A stretch of 64,000 nucleotides of DNA from an uncultured Rickettsiales bacterium (lineage in GTDB: Bacteria > Pseudomonadota > Alphaproteobacteria > Rickettsiales > Rickettsiaceae). The stretch's first letter is position 1. Each line of letters starts with the position of its first letter. The translations under genes were made by a program, and so were the position numbers. The notes below the pieces were generated by a model. The model worked only from the letters and a program-made list of their open reading frames with translations. It made no database searches and had not been told where the DNA came from. This document shows positions 43,713-53,438 of this stretch, one piece after another. The stretch is from contig CAJBEU010000002.1 in the NCBI GenBank assembly GCA_903952265.1, positions 186,001 through 250,000 on the forward strand, read 5' to 3'.

Positions 43713-45305
43713 GTGCTAAAAGCGTTGCTCTCGTACTTGCAAAAGGTAGGACGTGTTAGAGTTATTTTGATTGGTTTGGGATTTTGCATCTTGGCGGGGG
43801 CTTTGTTATTTTATTCTTTGGTTGGGGGCAAGGATCGCATGGTGATCCTTTATTCTGAACTTAGCAGAGATAATTCTGAAGCAATTCTGCACAGGCTTGA
43901 TCAGGAGAATATTACTTACGATATTGTGCAGGATGGTAAGGTAATTAGGGTAGATCAATCTAATGTATATAAAGTTCGAGCTTTGTTGGCAAAGGAGGGG
44001 TTACCTACTTTTGGTTCTGTTGTCGGATATGAGATTTTTGACAAGGAGGAATCTTTGGGAACGACAAATTTTTTACAAAACGTTAAAAGCGTTCGCGCAA
44101 AACAAGGAGAGTTAAGTCGTACGATTCAGGCTTTTGAAAATATTTTAAAAGCTAGAGTGCATTTGGCTATTCCGCAAAGAGAGTTGTTTTCTAAGGAAAA
44201 TCATAGGCCCACGGCTTCTGTAATGCTTACACTAAAGCCTGGGGCAATACTCAACACCTCAGAAATAAAGGCTATTAGTCATCTAGTTGCAAGGTCTGTT
44301 GAACGTCTTAGCGACAAGGATATTACTATCGTTGATACTAAGGGTAACGTTTTGCAGATTGGTGGTGAGGAGGATTCTTTTGGCTTTGGTGCGTCTTATA
44401 ACATGCAACATAGAAGTGCTTACGAAAAAAGAATGCAATCTAAAATCGAAACTTTGCTTAGTAAAATAGTGGGTTTTGGTAATGTCGAGGTTAAAGTAAA
44501 CGCGGAAATGTTGTTTGACAAAGTTGTTACTAATGCTGAGGTCTATGACCCAGACAAAACTGCTTTACGTTCTAGTCATTCAAAAGAAGAGAGAGAAAAC
44601 GTTCCCAGTAATTCTGAAGAAGAAGGAGATGTATCGGTTGCAAACAATTTGCCAGACTCTATGGAAGAAAATGAAAATACCACCAGATTTGCTGAATCAA
44701 AAAAGTTAGAAGACATTAATAATTACGAAGTTTCTAAGACGATTCAAAACACCATAAAAGAGGTGGGTATAATAAAACAGATTTCTGTTTCTGTCTTGAT
44801 TAACGATCATTATGACTCTAAAACGGAAACCTTTTCTCCAAGATCTGAAGCGGACATGACAAAAATTGAAGAATTGGTCAAGGCCGCTATGGGATATCAG
44901 GAAGTAAGAGAGGATAAGCTTATAGTGGTGCACATGCCTTTTTTTAAAGATGAAGCATTTGTTTCAGAAGAAGGCAGCCAAGCAAACCCTGTTTGGTGGA
45001 AAGATCATTTGAGCTCTATTATCAACTCATCTTTTTTATTTATAGCTTTTTTAGCGTTGGTATTTTACGTGTTAAAGCCTTTATTATCAAAGCTAACGAT
45101 TCAAAATGGTCAAAAGTTTAGTATCGATAAGGGCTCTTTCAGTGATGAGGGTTTAGAAAGTGATCAAACTCGGGATGTTTTTGAAAATAAACAGAATTTT
45201 GGCAAGATTCTGGAGAAAAGCCAAACCCTTGAAAAGCTTGCGGAGGAAGATCCAGAAAGCTTTGTTAACGTTTTGAGACGCTGGCTTAGTCAAGAGAAAA
45301 AATAA
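43713..45305 (+). CDS. fliF: Flagellar MS-ring protein FliF
   Basis: FliF builds the inner-membrane MS ring, the base of the flagellum. The 530-residue product has an N-terminal membrane helix (ILIGLGFCILAGALLFYSLV), ring-building motifs with YEIFDKEESLGTTNFLQNVKSVRAKQGELSRTI and RVHLAIPQRELFSKE, an acidic disordered loop near 300-340, and a C-terminal membrane helix before the FliG-binding tail. The GTG at 43713 is preferred (GGA seven bases upstream); a TTG at 43701 would add four residues. It heads fliF-fliG-fliH-fliN. Confidence 0.94.
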   Translation: MLKALLSYLQKVGRVRVILIGLGFCILAGALLFYSLVGGKDRMVILYSELSRDNSEAILHRLDQENITYDIVQDGKVIRVDQSNVYKVRALLAKEGLPTFGSVVGYEIFDKEESLGTTNFLQNVKSVRAKQGELSRTIQAFENILKARVHLAIPQRELFSKENHRPTASVMLTLKPGAILNTSEIKAISHLVARSVERLSDKDITIVDTKGNVLQIGGEEDSFGFGASYNMQHRSAYEKRMQSKIETLLSKIVGFGNVEVKVNAEMLFDKVVTNAEVYDPDKTALRSSHSKEERENVPSNSEEEGDVSVANNLPDSMEENENTTRFAESKKLEDINNYEVSKTIQNTIKEVGIIKQISVSVLINDHYDSKTETFSPRSEADMTKIEELVKAAMGYQEVREDKLIVVHMPFFKDEAFVSEEGSQANPVWWKDHLSSIINSSFLFIAFLALVFYVLKPLLSKLTIQNGQKFSIDKGSFSDEGLESDQTRDVFENKQNFGKILEKSQTLEKLAEEDPESFVNVLRRWLSQEKK

Positions 45306-45307
45306 TT

Positions 45308-46300
45308 ATGTCTACAAAAGAAGATTTAAGTGGAGAAAGAAAGGCTGCAATAGTGTTGCTTAGTCTAAATCGTGAAAAAGCTGCCTCTATAATGTCCATT
45401 ATGGAGCAATCTGAAATTTTGACTTTGGCATCTGCTATGTCTTCTTTGGGGTCTGTTGAATCTGACATCGTGGATTCTGTACTTTCTAAATTTGTACAAG
45501 AGATCCAGAAAAAAAGAGGAGGCATTAGTAACAGCAGTAAAGCAACCGAGCACATTCTTGGTAGCTTTTTGAGTAAAGAGGAAGTCAGCAAAATATTAAC
45601 TAAAATTCATAGCAGCGTATGGAAAGCTTTAGAAATTGTTAATCCTAAAGTTTTAGCGCAGTATTTGTCAAAAGAGCATCCTCAAGCAGCAGCGTTAATT
45701 TTTTCCAAAATAAAACCATCCCACACTGCTGCGGTATTGCCTTTCTTCAGTGAAGAATTTTCAAAAATTGTAATGGAAAGGGTGGTTAATTTAAAACCCG
45801 TATCTCATGAGCTTTTAGAACAAATAGAACAGTGCTTGAAAATTGAGCTTATGAGCGGCGTACAACATTTAGATATTCAGCAAGATGTAGCAAAACAGTT
45901 GGCTTTAACTTTAAAGAGTATGTCAACTACCGAAATGAATAAATATTTACACTGGCTTAAAGAAAAGCATCCACAAATGGCGCTATGCGTTGAGGAGCTA
46001 ATGTTTTCTTTTGAAGATTTGACTCAAATTGGAATCAGCGGATTAGGTATTCTTATTGGATCTATTGATCAAGGAGATTTAACTTTAGCATTAAGGAGTG
46101 TTTCCTCAGACATTCGGACTTTTTTCTTCACAAACATACCTCAGCGTATGGTAAAAATGATACAAGATGAGTGGGATATGCTTGGAAAAATAAAAATGAA
46201 AGACGTAAAAGCATCTCAAAACAGGATATTAGTACAAGCTAAGTTACTTATCGGAGAGGGTAAAATTACTCTTCAATCCCGAGATGAAGAATACGTTTAA
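45308..46300 (+). CDS. fliG: Flagellar motor switch protein FliG
   Basis: FliG sits on the MS ring and receives torque from MotA. The 330 residues show the three FliG domains. The N domain starts SGERKAAIVLLSLNREKAASIM. The middle domain has the conserved EHPQAAALIFSKI (EHPQR-type motif). The C-terminal motor domain contains charged residues around LRSVSSDIRTFFFTNIPQRMVKMIQDEWD, typical of the torque helix. It begins 2 bp after fliF. Confidence 0.93.
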   Translation: MSTKEDLSGERKAAIVLLSLNREKAASIMSIMEQSEILTLASAMSSLGSVESDIVDSVLSKFVQEIQKKRGGISNSSKATEHILGSFLSKEEVSKILTKIHSSVWKALEIVNPKVLAQYLSKEHPQAAALIFSKIKPSHTAAVLPFFSEEFSKIVMERVVNLKPVSHELLEQIEQCLKIELMSGVQHLDIQQDVAKQLALTLKSMSTTEMNKYLHWLKEKHPQMALCVEELMFSFEDLTQIGISGLGILIGSIDQGDLTLALRSVSSDIRTFFFTNIPQRMVKMIQDEWDMLGKIKMKDVKASQNRILVQAKLLIGEGKITLQSRDEEYV

Positions 46301-46311
46301 AGTAATAGCTA

Positions 46312-46920
46312 ATGGATTACCCTAGATTTTTATTTCCAAGTCTTTCTGACTCATTTGACGAATATGAGGAAGAAGTTTCTCTACTACAGGGGGATTCTAC
46401 ATCTTTGGTAGGTTCTGAGGAACATGAAGAAAAAAGAGATCTTTACAAGGAAGGTTATGAGGCTTGCAAAAAAGAGTTTGAGGATAAATTACAAAGAGAA
46501 AATTATAAAAACAAGCTAGTTGAGATTTTGCAGTGTGCTCTTGATTCATCAATTATTTCTGATGAACTTTTGGAGAAAGTCCTAAGGGATAGCATCAAAA
46601 TTCTGGAACATATGATAGAGGCTTTATGTTTAGAAACGCCAGCAAACTTTGGTTTGATTTTTCAGCGTCTGTTTAAATTGGTAAAGCAACACTACAAAGA
46701 GGGAAGTGTAAAAATTGAAGTTAGTAAAGAGCACTATAAAACTTGCCTTGGTATTGTGAAAGATTTACCAGATACATTTTTTAAAAAAGATCTGGTTCAA
46801 GTATCGGAACTAGATAAAATGGATAAAGAAGTGTGCCGAATTCATTATAATGCTACAATTTTTGAGTATGATAAAAATCAAATTATTACAGAGCTAAGGG
46901 AACAGCTAAAATCAATTTAG
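46312..46920 (+). CDS. fliH: FliH-like flagellar export regulator
   Basis: The 202-residue product has a long charged helical N-terminal half (about 40-80, with KRDLYKEGYEACKKEFEDKLQ) and a globular C-terminal half (ILEHMIEALCLETP, then KIEVSKEHY and so on). FliH binds and controls the export ATPase FliI. Sequence similarity in this family is always low. The name rests mainly on position between fliG and fliN, on the length and on the GYxxG/A-rich helix start (EGYEACKKE). fliI is not in the window. Confidence 0.72.
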   Translation: MDYPRFLFPSLSDSFDEYEEEVSLLQGDSTSLVGSEEHEEKRDLYKEGYEACKKEFEDKLQRENYKNKLVEILQCALDSSIISDELLEKVLRDSIKILEHMIEALCLETPANFGLIFQRLFKLVKQHYKEGSVKIEVSKEHYKTCLGIVKDLPDTFFKKDLVQVSELDKMDKEVCRIHYNATIFEYDKNQIITELREQLKSI

Positions 46921-46969
46921 TAAGCTTTGAAATGATTATTAATTAAAAACCTGTTGGTTAAATTTGTTT

Positions 46970-47230
46970 ATGGAAGAAAAAAAGAATCATGAGAACGTCA
47001 ATTTGAGTTCGCTATCTAAAATGCCTGTTCAAATATCGGTTGTTTTGGGTCGTTGCAAGATGAAATTGCACGAGATTTTAAATATAGAGCCTGGTTCTGT
47101 AATTGAATTGGACAAAAGAGTTGATGATCTTGTTGAGATTTTTGTGAATGAAAAGCTCATAGCAAGAGGCGAAATAGTTGTTGTAGAAAACAAGGTAGGA
47201 GTTACTTTGAAGGAAATTATTGATCAGTAG
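46970..47230 (+). CDS. fliN: Flagellar motor switch protein FliN
   Basis: FliN forms the bottom of the C-ring with FliM and FliG. The 86 residues from the ATG at 46970 show the complete SpoA-fold: MPVQISVVLGRCKMKLHEILNIEPGSVIELDK, VEIFVNEKLIARGEIVVVENKVGVTLKEII. The start at ATG is preferred to the TTG at 46964. It is the last flagellar gene of this cluster; fliM is not in the window. Confidence 0.93.
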   Translation: MEEKKNHENVNLSSLSKMPVQISVVLGRCKMKLHEILNIEPGSVIELDKRVDDLVEIFVNEKLIARGEIVVVENKVGVTLKEIIDQ

Positions 47231-47382
47231 GGCTAAATGAAAACTGCTATCGTGTCAATTTTAGAATTGTTTCAGAAAGCTGACTTTTCTGCTTTCGCTT
47301 AAGCCTTGTTTGTTTGTATTTTTAGGTTTTTATGATAACATCTCACAGTGATTCTCTTTTCAAACGCATTGTAGCTTTTTTT

Positions 47383-47583
47383 ATGCCTAAACTGAAAACC
47401 AGCTCTGCTGCTAAAAAGAGATTTAGCTTGACTGCTTCAGGGAAACTGAAGGCATCTCAGGCTAATAAGAAACATCTGATGAGACATAAATCTAAATCTC
47501 AGCTTCGTGACTTGCGCGGTACTACCATATTGGAAGGTAGACAGGTCAACAATGTGAAGAGATTTTTTATGCCTTACGCTTAG
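47383..47583 (+). CDS. rpmI: Large ribosomal subunit protein bL35
   Basis: The start at the ATG at 47383 gives the standard bL35 opening [20 protein letters not shown] and the later basic block [19 protein letters not shown], 66 residues in all. The open frame continues upstream to an ATG at 47332, but this adds 17 residues not found in the family. rplT follows after 20 bp. infC, normally directly upstream, is missing here. Confidence 0.93.
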   Translation: MPKLKTSSAAKKRFSLTASGKLKASQANKKHLMRHKSKSQLRDLRGTTILEGRQVNNVKRFFMPYA

Positions 47584-47603
47584 TTTTCAATTTGATCTAA
47601 ATC

Positions 47604-47963
47604 ATGACAAGAGCAATATCTAGCGTTGTTACTAAGAAAAAACACAAAAAAATTCTAAAGCTTGCAAAAGGTTACAGAGGTAGGTCTAGTACCTGTTATA
47701 GAGTTGCTTTGCAAAGAGTTGAGAATGCTTTGAGGGACGCTTATAAAGATCGTCGTAGAAAGAAGAGAGATTTTCGTGGATTGTGGCTTCAGCAGATTAA
47801 TGCTGCAGTTCGTGAGCACGGAATGGTTTATTCTCGTTTCATAGACTTGTTTAAAAAATCCGGGGCTATAGTTGACAGGAAGATTTTAGCTCATCTTGCT
47901 GGTCATCACCCAGAGTCTTTTGGCAAAATCATTTCAAATCTAAAATCCTCCCACGCTGCTTGA
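47604..47963 (+). CDS. rplT: Large ribosomal subunit protein bL20
   Basis: bL20 is an early 50S assembly protein and, in many bacteria, represses its own operon. The 119 residues have the typical N-terminal arm [23 protein letters not shown] and the globular part [21 protein letters not shown]. Note that ARAHGL-type residues appear as REHGM. It is 20 bp after rpmI. No leader fold for L20 feedback was visible upstream. Confidence 0.96.
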   Translation: MTRAISSVVTKKKHKKILKLAKGYRGRSSTCYRVALQRVENALRDAYKDRRRKKRDFRGLWLQQINAAVREHGMVYSRFIDLFKKSGAIVDRKILAHLAGHHPESFGKIISNLKSSHAA

Positions 47964-48089
47964 TTACACAGGCATTGGGGCTAATAATTGACTTTTGCGT
48001 TTTCGCCAGAGTTCTTTTTGTATCCAGAGCTGCTTCTATTTGCTGATTCTCTGCACCTTGTTTTTCTGTAAACGGTTACTCATACCAAT

Positions 48090-48758
48090 ATGAAAGAATT
48101 GCTGAAAATAGAAAATGTAAGCAAAAAATATAAGGGGAAAACTGTTCTAGAGGATCTAAACTTTAACTTATATTCAAATCAGATTGCCTTACTAATAGGA
48201 CCTAATGGCGCAGGTAAGAGTACTTTGGCCAGACTGCTTTTAGGTATTGAAAAACCTAATTCCGGTTTGATTAGTAGAGAAAAACAAATTCGATGCGGAT
48301 ATTTACCTCAAAGATTAAGCCTTAACACCTCAATTTCCATGAGTGTGCTTGCAGTTATTAAGCTTATTAGTAAGTCCCTCGAACCAGACAATGAGTTACT
48401 TCGGGCCTTAAACATTAGGCATTTGCTAAATGAGCAAATATCTAATCTTTCTGGTGGGCAGTTACAAAAAGTCTTGATAGCAGCCAACATCGCTGCAAGA
48501 CCCAATTTTCTAGTATTAGATGAACCTCTACATGGCTTGGATGTGGAAAGTCAAGATGAGTTGCACAATTTGATATTGAAGTTAAAGGCTGATTTTAATG
48601 TATCCATTTTATTTATATCTCACGACTTAAGAGCGGTTGTGAGCTATGCAGATCAGATATTGTGTTTAAATAAAAGATTGCGTTGTCATTCAGAAGTGGG
48701 GCCGAACAGAGAAAATCAAAATCTTTCTGAACTAAGTATCTATCATCATGAGCATTAA
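48090..48758 (+). CDS. znuC: Zinc ABC transporter ATP-binding protein
   Basis: The 222-residue ATPase has Walker A GPNGAGKST, Q-loop LPQRLSL, signature LSGGQLQK, Walker B FLVLDEP and the H-loop SHDL. The short family-specific C-terminus and the adjacent ZnuB-type permease identify a high-affinity zinc (or manganese) importer. It overlaps znuB by 11 bp, so translation is probably coupled. The substrate-binding protein znuA is not nearby. Confidence 0.88.
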   Translation: MKELLKIENVSKKYKGKTVLEDLNFNLYSNQIALLIGPNGAGKSTLARLLLGIEKPNSGLISREKQIRCGYLPQRLSLNTSISMSVLAVIKLISKSLEPDNELLRALNIRHLLNEQISNLSGGQLQKVLIAANIAARPNFLVLDEPLHGLDVESQDELHNLILKLKADFNVSILFISHDLRAVVSYADQILCLNKRLRCHSEVGPNRENQNLSELSIYHHEH

Positions 48759-49551
48759 TCTTTTTGACGGTGTTTTTGATATTACACTGCTCAGTTGCTT
48801 GCTTGCTCCTCTTGGTTGTGTATCTTTGTGGAGAAAATCCACTTACATGGCAGATGGACTTTCTCATGCTGGAGTTCTTGCGAACACTATAGCTGGAATT
48901 TTATTATACAACGTGGTACCTCTTGGAACCCTTGTGGCTTTAATTTTAGTTTTATTTATCTACTGGCTCGAAGATAGCAGCGACATTTATGTTGCCACTA
49001 ATATCGTCTCTATGATCTCTGTGGCATCGGCAGTTCTCATTTGGTATTTTTATCCATCAAAAGTTAATATTCAGACTATTCTTTTGGGAAGCACCTGCTG
49101 CCATAGAATGCATCACATAGTGGATTATAAAGTCTTAATTTGTCTTGCATGTTGTTGTGCAGCTTTTATAGGATTCTTTTTTAAGCAGCTTGTTTTTATC
49201 TCGTTTAACAGGGATTTAGCAATTGTTTTTGGCGTACGAGTAAAAATTATAGATATGCTCTTTTTTATTTTCTCTGCTATTGCAATTAACGTTGCAGTTT
49301 CTGCGATAGGGATGTTTTTGGTGAGCGCTTTGCTCATTTTACCAGCAGCAAGTAGTAAATTTTTTAGCAGCACTCCTTTGAAAAATCTTTTAAATTCGAT
49401 TATTTACGCGTTTATTGTTAGTTTTTCTGGAGCCCACGTATCTAAGTACCTTCATATACCATTAGCTCCAACTATTGCCGTGCTTTCATTTGGAGTTTTT
49501 GTGCTCATTTATAGCGTATTTCGCTACGTATTAAAGGTTAGGGCAACATAA
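48748..49551 (+). CDS. znuB: Zinc ABC transporter permease
   Basis: The 267-residue protein has about eight membrane segments and family motifs. These are LLAPLGCVSLWRKSTYMADGLSHAGVLANTIAGIL near the start, and later an AISAIGMFLVSALLILPAA-type segment reading AVSAIGMFLVSALLILPAASS. It forms the channel of the ZnuABC importer with znuC, which it overlaps. Its last 14 bases overlap the end of the convergent xthA gene. Confidence 0.9.
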   Translation: MSINLFDGVFDITLLSCLLAPLGCVSLWRKSTYMADGLSHAGVLANTIAGILLYNVVPLGTLVALILVLFIYWLEDSSDIYVATNIVSMISVASAVLIWYFYPSKVNIQTILLGSTCCHRMHHIVDYKVLICLACCCAAFIGFFFKQLVFISFNRDLAIVFGVRVKIIDMLFFIFSAIAINVAVSAIGMFLVSALLILPAASSKFFSSTPLKNLLNSIIYAFIVSFSGAHVSKYLHIPLAPTIAVLSFGVFVLIYSVFRYVLKVRAT

Positions 49552-50344
49552 TTTCAAGCATTACTGGCGCATGATCTGATGGAGACTGGCGTGCTCGCCA
49601 CTCTTTTTGTATAGAGCACTGAACCTTGTGCTGTGTTAGGTTGTAAGAGCTGATAATTGTATCTATTCTGAGGCCTTGATTTCTTTTTAAGGAAGAGCCC
49701 CTATAATCCCACCAGCTAAACTCTGCGTTGTCTGGGTTGACCAATCTATATAAGTCGCACATTCCGTTATTTAATATTGTTCTCAGAGCTTGTCTTTCAG
49801 GAATAGTACAGCATGTGCTGTCTTTATATTTAGATGGTTCGCATACATCTATATCTTCTTTTGCTACATTGAAATCTCCCCCTATTATTAAGAATTCGTC
49901 ATATTTTTTGATTGAATCTAGGTAGCGAGAAAAAGCCTTCAAAAACTCTAATTTCATGTGGTAATTCTCACTATTTACCTCTCCTCCATTTGGTACATAG
50001 ATTGATATGACTCTAGCGTATCCAATTGGAAGCATTATTTCTGTTTCCAAAAATCTTGCTTGATGGGGCGCTGGATTATTCTTAAAATCGGTTTTGTGTG
50101 CATCTATTGGAAATTTGCTCAGTACTGCAACTCCGTTGTAAGTTTTTTGTCCATGAGATAAAACGTTATAACCTAAACTTGCTAACTCTTCTTCAGGAAA
50201 CTTAGTATTTTCACATTTTGTTTCTTGCAAAAGTAGTATATCCGGAGATTCAGTTTTAATTAAATCAAGCAATAGAGGAATACGCACTCGGACAGAGTTC
50301 ACATTCCACGTAACAAGTCTTATTTTATTTGAAAAGATATTCAT
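49538..50344 (-). CDS. xthA: Exodeoxyribonuclease III (AP endonuclease)
   Basis: This EEP-fold repair enzyme cuts at abasic sites and removes 3' blocking groups. The motifs IRLVTWNVNSVRVRIPLLLDLI, LLQETKC (metal-binding Glu), YVPNGG, IGGDFNVAKEDIDV (D-N pair) and the C-terminal SDHAPVMLEI (D-H) are all present. I take the ATG at 50344; the frame continues upstream to a TTG at 50404, but the added residues are not part of the family. The 14-bp tail overlap with znuB is convergent. Confidence 0.93.
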   Translation of the reverse strand: MNIFSNKIRLVTWNVNSVRVRIPLLLDLIKTESPDILLLQETKCENTKFPEEELASLGYNVLSHGQKTYNGVAVLSKFPIDAHKTDFKNNPAPHQARFLETEIMLPIGYARVISIYVPNGGEVNSENYHMKLEFLKAFSRYLDSIKKYDEFLIIGGDFNVAKEDIDVCEPSKYKDSTCCTIPERQALRTILNNGMCDLYRLVNPDNAEFSWWDYRGSSLKRNQGLRIDTIISSYNLTQHKVQCSIQKEWRARQSPSDHAPVMLEIMLP

Positions 50345-50496
50345 GACTTTGTCATTTGAAAGAAATACACTTTGTAATCTACATTGAGCCATGTCATGTT
50401 GCAATGATGTCGATGGTGTGCTTGAATCTGGAAAAGTTATTGCTTCATGGCAATTGACTTTAGGTTGGCTAACTTTTGAAGATTAAAAGTTCTAAT

Positions 50497-51018
50497 ATGG
50501 CTGAATTATTAAATCTGGTTACAGTTCCAGATGAAAGATTGAGAATCTGTTCAGAGGACATATTGCAAATTGATTTAGAGATCAAAGATCTTTTTTATTC
50601 TATGGTTAATACCATGTATCATTCAGAAGGCATCGGCCTTGCAGCTATACAAGTTGGAATACCAAAAAATATTATAGTGATTGATATAGATAATTTGGAA
50701 GAAATTTCAAGTTTTGAGTATCCTATATGCCTTATTAATCCACAAATCTCTGTACTAAACAGTAAGACTTGTAGCATGCAAGAGGGATGCCTTTCTGTGC
50801 CCGGAGAATATGTAAAAGTTGTGCGCCCCAGCTCTATTTTGGTCCAATACCTCAATCTAGAGGGGCAACAATGTCAAATGAAGGCTGAGGGTTTACTTGC
50901 GAGAGTGATACAGCACGAATGTGATCATTTAAAAGGTAAACTCTTAATAGATTATTTATCACATCTTGAGCAGGATAAGGTTTTAGAGAGAGCTGCTTTA
51001 AAAAAAAGCATCCTTTGA
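50497..51018 (+). CDS. def: Peptide deformylase
   Basis: Def removes the formyl group from nascent proteins. The 173-residue product has the three motifs of the family: EGIGLAAIQVG, EGCLSVPG and QHECDHLKG (HExxH metal site). The ATG at 50497 gives the usual start AELLNLVTVPDERL; a TTG at 50476 would add seven residues. It lies upstream of fmt (70 bp), the usual pairing, since Fmt adds the formyl group Def removes. Confidence 0.95.
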   Translation: MAELLNLVTVPDERLRICSEDILQIDLEIKDLFYSMVNTMYHSEGIGLAAIQVGIPKNIIVIDIDNLEEISSFEYPICLINPQISVLNSKTCSMQEGCLSVPGEYVKVVRPSSILVQYLNLEGQQCQMKAEGLLARVIQHECDHLKGKLLIDYLSHLEQDKVLERAALKKSIL

Positions 51019-51087
51019 GTACAGAAAAAAGCCTCTTTCCCGCTGGATTACATTTTTTTAGCAAATTATTTTTTTCATTTCTATAAG

Positions 51088-52008
51088 ATGGACGTTATCT
51101 ACATGGGAAGTGGCAATTTTGCTGTTGCTCCTTTGTCTGAAATGTTGCAAAACGGTCACAGAGTCTCTGCCGTTTTTACGGCTCCTCCAAGAGCTGCAAA
51201 AAAGGGTGGGCAGTTTATCAAAAACACCTTGCACGAGTTTGCAGAATCTAAAAACTTAAACGTTTATACTCCTATTTCTCTAAAATCAGATGAAGCCCTT
51301 AGAGTTATAGATGCTACCAATGCTGACATAATAGTCGTCGCGTCGTACGGTCAAATTTTAAGTCCGCAGGTATTAAATAGTAAAGTTTTAGGTGCAATCA
51401 ATATTCATCCTTCTGCATTGCCAAGGTTTCGTGGGCCATCTCCTTTGCAACATATAATTTTATCTGGGGAAAATGAGAGTTCTGTTTGTATTATAAAGAT
51501 GGATTCTGGAGTAGATACTGGCCCGATTTTACTAAAATCTAATTTTTGTTTAGAACCAGGAATTTATTACCATCAGTTAGAGACTCAATCCTCTAAAATT
51601 GGAGCATCTTTATTGATTCAGGTTTTAAGCAGTTTTAAAGCTCTAGTGCCAACACCTCAGGACGAATCTTTACCAACCTCCTATACTAAAATAATCAAAA
51701 AAGGGGACGGACTGATTGATTGGAACAAACCTTGTGAACTAATTGAGTCTATGGTTCGTGCATTTGCAGGTTGGCCTGGTAGTTTTTTTCTTTATGATGG
51801 AGAACAAATCAAAATTTTTAAAGCCGAATTCGATCTAGAATCAAACCAGGCTTATTCTCCTGGTACTATTGTTGATTCCAATTTAGGTATTGCATGCGGA
51901 AAAGGAATTTTGCGACCAAAAATATTACAAAGGGCGGGCAAAAGAGCTATGTTTTTTGACGAATTTCTTAGAGGTTTTCCTATAAAAGAAGGCGAGGTAT
52001 TGTTCTAA
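51088..52008 (+). CDS. fmt: Methionyl-tRNA formyltransferase
   Basis: Fmt formylates Met-tRNA(fMet) with 10-formyltetrahydrofolate. The 306 residues start DVIYMGSGNFAVAPL, contain the catalytic segment NIHPSALPRFRGPSPLQ (Asn, His) followed later by a D-T-G motif in DSGVDTGPIL, and have the C-terminal OB-fold (IDWNKPCELIESMVRAFAGWPGSFF). It is downstream of def with the same direction. No truncation is visible. Confidence 0.95.
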   Translation: MDVIYMGSGNFAVAPLSEMLQNGHRVSAVFTAPPRAAKKGGQFIKNTLHEFAESKNLNVYTPISLKSDEALRVIDATNADIIVVASYGQILSPQVLNSKVLGAINIHPSALPRFRGPSPLQHIILSGENESSVCIIKMDSGVDTGPILLKSNFCLEPGIYYHQLETQSSKIGASLLIQVLSSFKALVPTPQDESLPTSYTKIIKKGDGLIDWNKPCELIESMVRAFAGWPGSFFLYDGEQIKIFKAEFDLESNQAYSPGTIVDSNLGIACGKGILRPKILQRAGKRAMFFDEFLRGFPIKEGEVLF

Positions 52009-52062
52009 TTTGCTTTTATACTGTATTCTCTGGTTGAGTTTTTAATAAAATCTGAAGACTAT

Positions 52063-52986
52063 ATGTGGATATACCCTTTAAAGCTTGTACCAGAAAACAC
52101 CGAAGTTAATTTCGTAAAACTAGCTAGATATTTGTCTATAGTTTCCTTATTTATTCTTATTTTGGGATGCATTGTGATTTACCTTAAGGGTTTTAATTTT
52201 GGCATAGATTTTGTTGGCGGAACCCAATTAGAAATTAAAGCTGATAAATCTATTGAATTAGACAAAATGCGTGAGGTTTTAGCAAACCTTAATCTAGGGG
52301 ATGTATCTTTGCAATGTCAGGGACAAAAAGATCAAAAAAGTGAGGTTGTAATTAAAATAGCTCACTTGCAAGGCAAAGCCGAGCCTAACTCAGAAATCGT
52401 AAAGAATGCTTTAGAGGGGGCTTTTTTGGAACACAAGTTTGAATATTTAAGTGTCAGTTTTATTGGTCCACAAATAAATTCATATCTAATTAAATCTGGA
52501 GTGAAAGCAGTAGCGTTTTCTATTTTAGGTATATTTGTATATGTATGGATTAGGTTCAAATTATCTTTTGGATTTGGCATACTTGCTACTCTTTTGCATA
52601 ACTTGATCTTATGCTTCTCGTTTTTAAGTATCTCTGGCATTGACTTTAATCAAGCAACTATAGCTGCGCTTTTAATAATCATAGGATATTGCGTAAATGA
52701 TTCTATCGTGATTTACGATAAAATTCTCTCTAACGCAAATCAAATGAAAGTCTTAAATCAGGGAATAGTTAATTTAAGTATTAACAGAACTTTATCTAGG
52801 ACTATTTTAACCTCTTTTACTACTTTGCTTGCAAATCTTGCTTTGATATTATTTGGGGGTAAAACTTTACTTAGTTTTAGTTTGCTAGTTTTTGTTGGAA
52901 TTTTAATTGGTACATATACTTCCATTGTGTTTTCTGGTCCAATAGTACTTTGCTTTTTAAACAAAAAGAAAAATGTACAAAGCTAA
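52063..52986 (+). CDS. secF: Protein translocase subunit SecF
   Basis: SecF complements SecD in proton-driven protein export. The 307 residues show the early FGIDFVGGTQLEIKADKS block, then membrane segments with the RND-type signature DFNQATIAALLIIIGYCVNDSIVIYDKI. The C-terminal half includes RTILTSFTTLLANLALILFGG. Six membrane segments are expected and visible. secD is 26 kb away, an unusual separation, since the two are normally adjacent or fused. Confidence 0.94.
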   Translation: MWIYPLKLVPENTEVNFVKLARYLSIVSLFILILGCIVIYLKGFNFGIDFVGGTQLEIKADKSIELDKMREVLANLNLGDVSLQCQGQKDQKSEVVIKIAHLQGKAEPNSEIVKNALEGAFLEHKFEYLSVSFIGPQINSYLIKSGVKAVAFSILGIFVYVWIRFKLSFGFGILATLLHNLILCFSFLSISGIDFNQATIAALLIIIGYCVNDSIVIYDKILSNANQMKVLNQGIVNLSINRTLSRTILTSFTTLLANLALILFGGKTLLSFSLLVFVGILIGTYTSIVFSGPIVLCFLNKKKNVQS

Positions 52987-53126
52987 ATCTCTTTTGCTTT
53001 GTTTTTAAGTTAGATTTTTTTTAGGATTAAATCCTGCTTTAGAGTTAATTGAATGACTTTGTTGACTTTGGATCCTTTTTATTTATGCTGCCTTTGTTGT
53101 GTTTGATAAGGGCAGAATGAAATTTT

Positions 53127-53214
53127 GGATGGGTGGCCGAGTGGCTTAAGGTAGCGGTCTTGAAAACCGTCGTGCAGAGATGCACCGTGGGTTCGAATCC
53201 CACCCCATCTGCCA
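53127..53214 (+). tRNA. tRNA-Ser (anticodon TGA)
   Basis: Acceptor GGATGGG pairs with CCCATCT (G-U at the first pair). The D-arm is of class II type, and CTTGAAA carries anticodon TGA. A long variable arm (CGTGCAGAGATGCACCG) is present, as expected for serine. The T-arm has GTTCGAATC and CCA is encoded at 53212-53214. It decodes UCN-type serine codons and lies one base upstream of tRNA-Arg(CCG). Confidence 0.95.
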
Positions 53215-53215
53215 T

Positions 53216-53292
53216 GCATTCGTAGCTCAGCTGGATAGAGCGTTGCCCTCCGAAGGCAAAGGTCGTTGGTTCGAATCCAATCGAATGCGCCA
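53216..53292 (+). tRNA. tRNA-Arg (anticodon CCG)
   Basis: Acceptor GCATTCG pairs with CGAATGC. The anticodon stem TTGCC/GGCAA holds loop CTCCGAA (anticodon CCG, for the rare CGG codon). The T-arm has GTTCGAATC and CCA is encoded at 53290-53292. It immediately follows tRNA-Ser with a one-base gap, so the two are processed from one transcript. Confidence 0.95.
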
Positions 53293-53438
53293 TTTTCGTA
53301 AGTTAAATTCCCTAGAACGCCATAACTGCCAAGAGAAAGAACATCTATATTGGACTAGAGAATCCTAAAGTATTGGAAAAAGAAGCAAAGGCTTATTTCT
53401 TTTTAACGTTTTTCAGCGATAATCACCGTTTGAACTTT

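Noticed and set aside
53045-53368. Frames on both strands at the tRNA-Ser/tRNA-Arg pair
   Set aside because: They run through the two tRNAs; the peptide is typical of spurious tRNA translation.
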